Below, one piece after another: positions 63,683 to 64,000 of a stretch of 64,000 nt of DNA. Origin of the DNA: Leptospira sanjuanensis. Its GTDB lineage: Bacteria; Spirochaetota; Leptospiria; Leptospirales; Leptospiraceae. Every line of letters begins with the position of its first letter. The first letter of the stretch is position 1. Below the pieces are notes generated by a model. That model saw only the letters and a program-made list of their open reading frames with translations. It had not been told where the DNA came from and made no database searches. The stretch spans positions 3,894,158 to 3,958,157 of the forward strand of contig NZ_JAIZBG010000001.1 in the NCBI RefSeq assembly GCF_022267325.1, written 5' to 3'. A program made the position numbers and the translations under genes.

Positions 63683-64000
63683 GATATATTCTAAAATTTG
63701 AATATACTTTCGGATAAAAACACACTAACAAACGTTAGTCGAAATACGGGAATCCTCTAATTTCTTCTTTTGCGACATAATTTATTATCCCAAACATAAA
63801 CATCTTCTTTTTTTGGAGAAGAATTCGGATTCCGGAATTTTCATTTGAGTACAAGAGTTCTTCTAAAAATACTGTATTCTCATTCATAGGTCGTCGGAAC
63901 GCCGAAGACAAAGTGGAAAATCGTATCATTCAATCGAATTGGAAAAATTTTTTCAATTCGAACCCGTAAAAACCTCTTTGTATAAGGGATTTTTGTTTTA
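63683..64000. other. 3' intergenic end of window
   Basis: A+T-rich and without a supported gene. It holds a short inverted repeat, ACTAAC (63724-63729) with GTTAGT (63734-63739), 40 bases after the holB stop. A 64-residue open frame on the minus strand (63735-63929) has no recognisable family. Confidence 0.35.

Noticed and set aside
63735..63929. Minus-strand 64-residue open frame at window end
   Set aside because: No recognisable family, A+T-rich surroundings and no support beyond being open.

Overview
The window looks like a chromosomal segment from a spirochaete of the genus Leptospira. The evidence is a ferredoxin-NADP+ reductase of the leptospiral plastidic type ending in VETY, a clade-style flagellar block (flgN-flgK-flgL-fliW-csrA), many short lipoproteins with relaxed spirochaetal lipoboxes, LpxD for lipid A, alginate-export-type outer membrane porins and dense two-strand coding at moderate GC. 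The species cannot be fixed from sequence reading alone. No insertion sequence, prophage or CRISPR array was seen.

Layout. 1-8207 (all minus strand): a bicarbonate-transporter-like gene (sbtA family), an outer membrane porin, and then five subunits of a membrane-bound complex related to hydrogenase-4 and complex I. The last, the large subunit, runs off the left edge and lacks the N-terminal cysteines of the NiFe site, so the complex is probably not a hydrogenase. 8886-22772: a 7TM-DISM/AraC regulator, a FecR-domain lipoprotein, purT, a rare fusion of glycerol-3-phosphate dehydrogenase to glycerol-3-phosphate acyltransferase, small lipoproteins, an SDR epimerase, a peroxide-defence pair (glutathione peroxidase plus OhrR), a DJ-1/PfpI protein and a KefB-like antiporter. 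22923-27457: flagellar hook-associated genes with fliW-csrA. 27819-36223: an M23 peptidase, membrane proteins and lipoproteins of unknown role, rocD, a FliG-middle-domain-like small protein and an M32 carboxypeptidase. 36299-36603: tRNA-Gly followed by a structured 233-base segment that ends in a second copy of the tRNA 3' end. 36680-45175: lpxD, fnr, a PC4-type protein, a vWA-STAS fusion and the conserved block tadA - tRNA-Ser - dnaX - ebfC - recR. 45184-53210: an OmpA/PD40 - solute-binding protein - porin operon, serS-tatD, and a degenerate M23 protein with bactofilin and a YaaR-like protein. 53578-63682: parB-parA-rsmG, an M20 peptidase, mnmG, ilvE and holB, with parS-like palindromes near parAB.

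Genes that work together: dnaX, ebfC, recR and holB (replication and repair); parA, parB and the parS-like sites (chromosome segregation), next to rsmG and mnmG as in many bacteria; fliW and csrA (post-transcriptional control of flagellin) with flgK/L/N; ohrR and gpx (organic peroxide response); degenerate M23 plus bactofilin (cell shape). The strongest second-look items are the hydrogenase-like complex without NiFe cysteines coupled to sbtA and a porin, an A9 slippery run in dnaX followed at once by a -1 frame stop, the GpsA-PlsB fusion, the parS-like pair, the vWA-STAS fusion and the tRNA-Gly-linked duplication.
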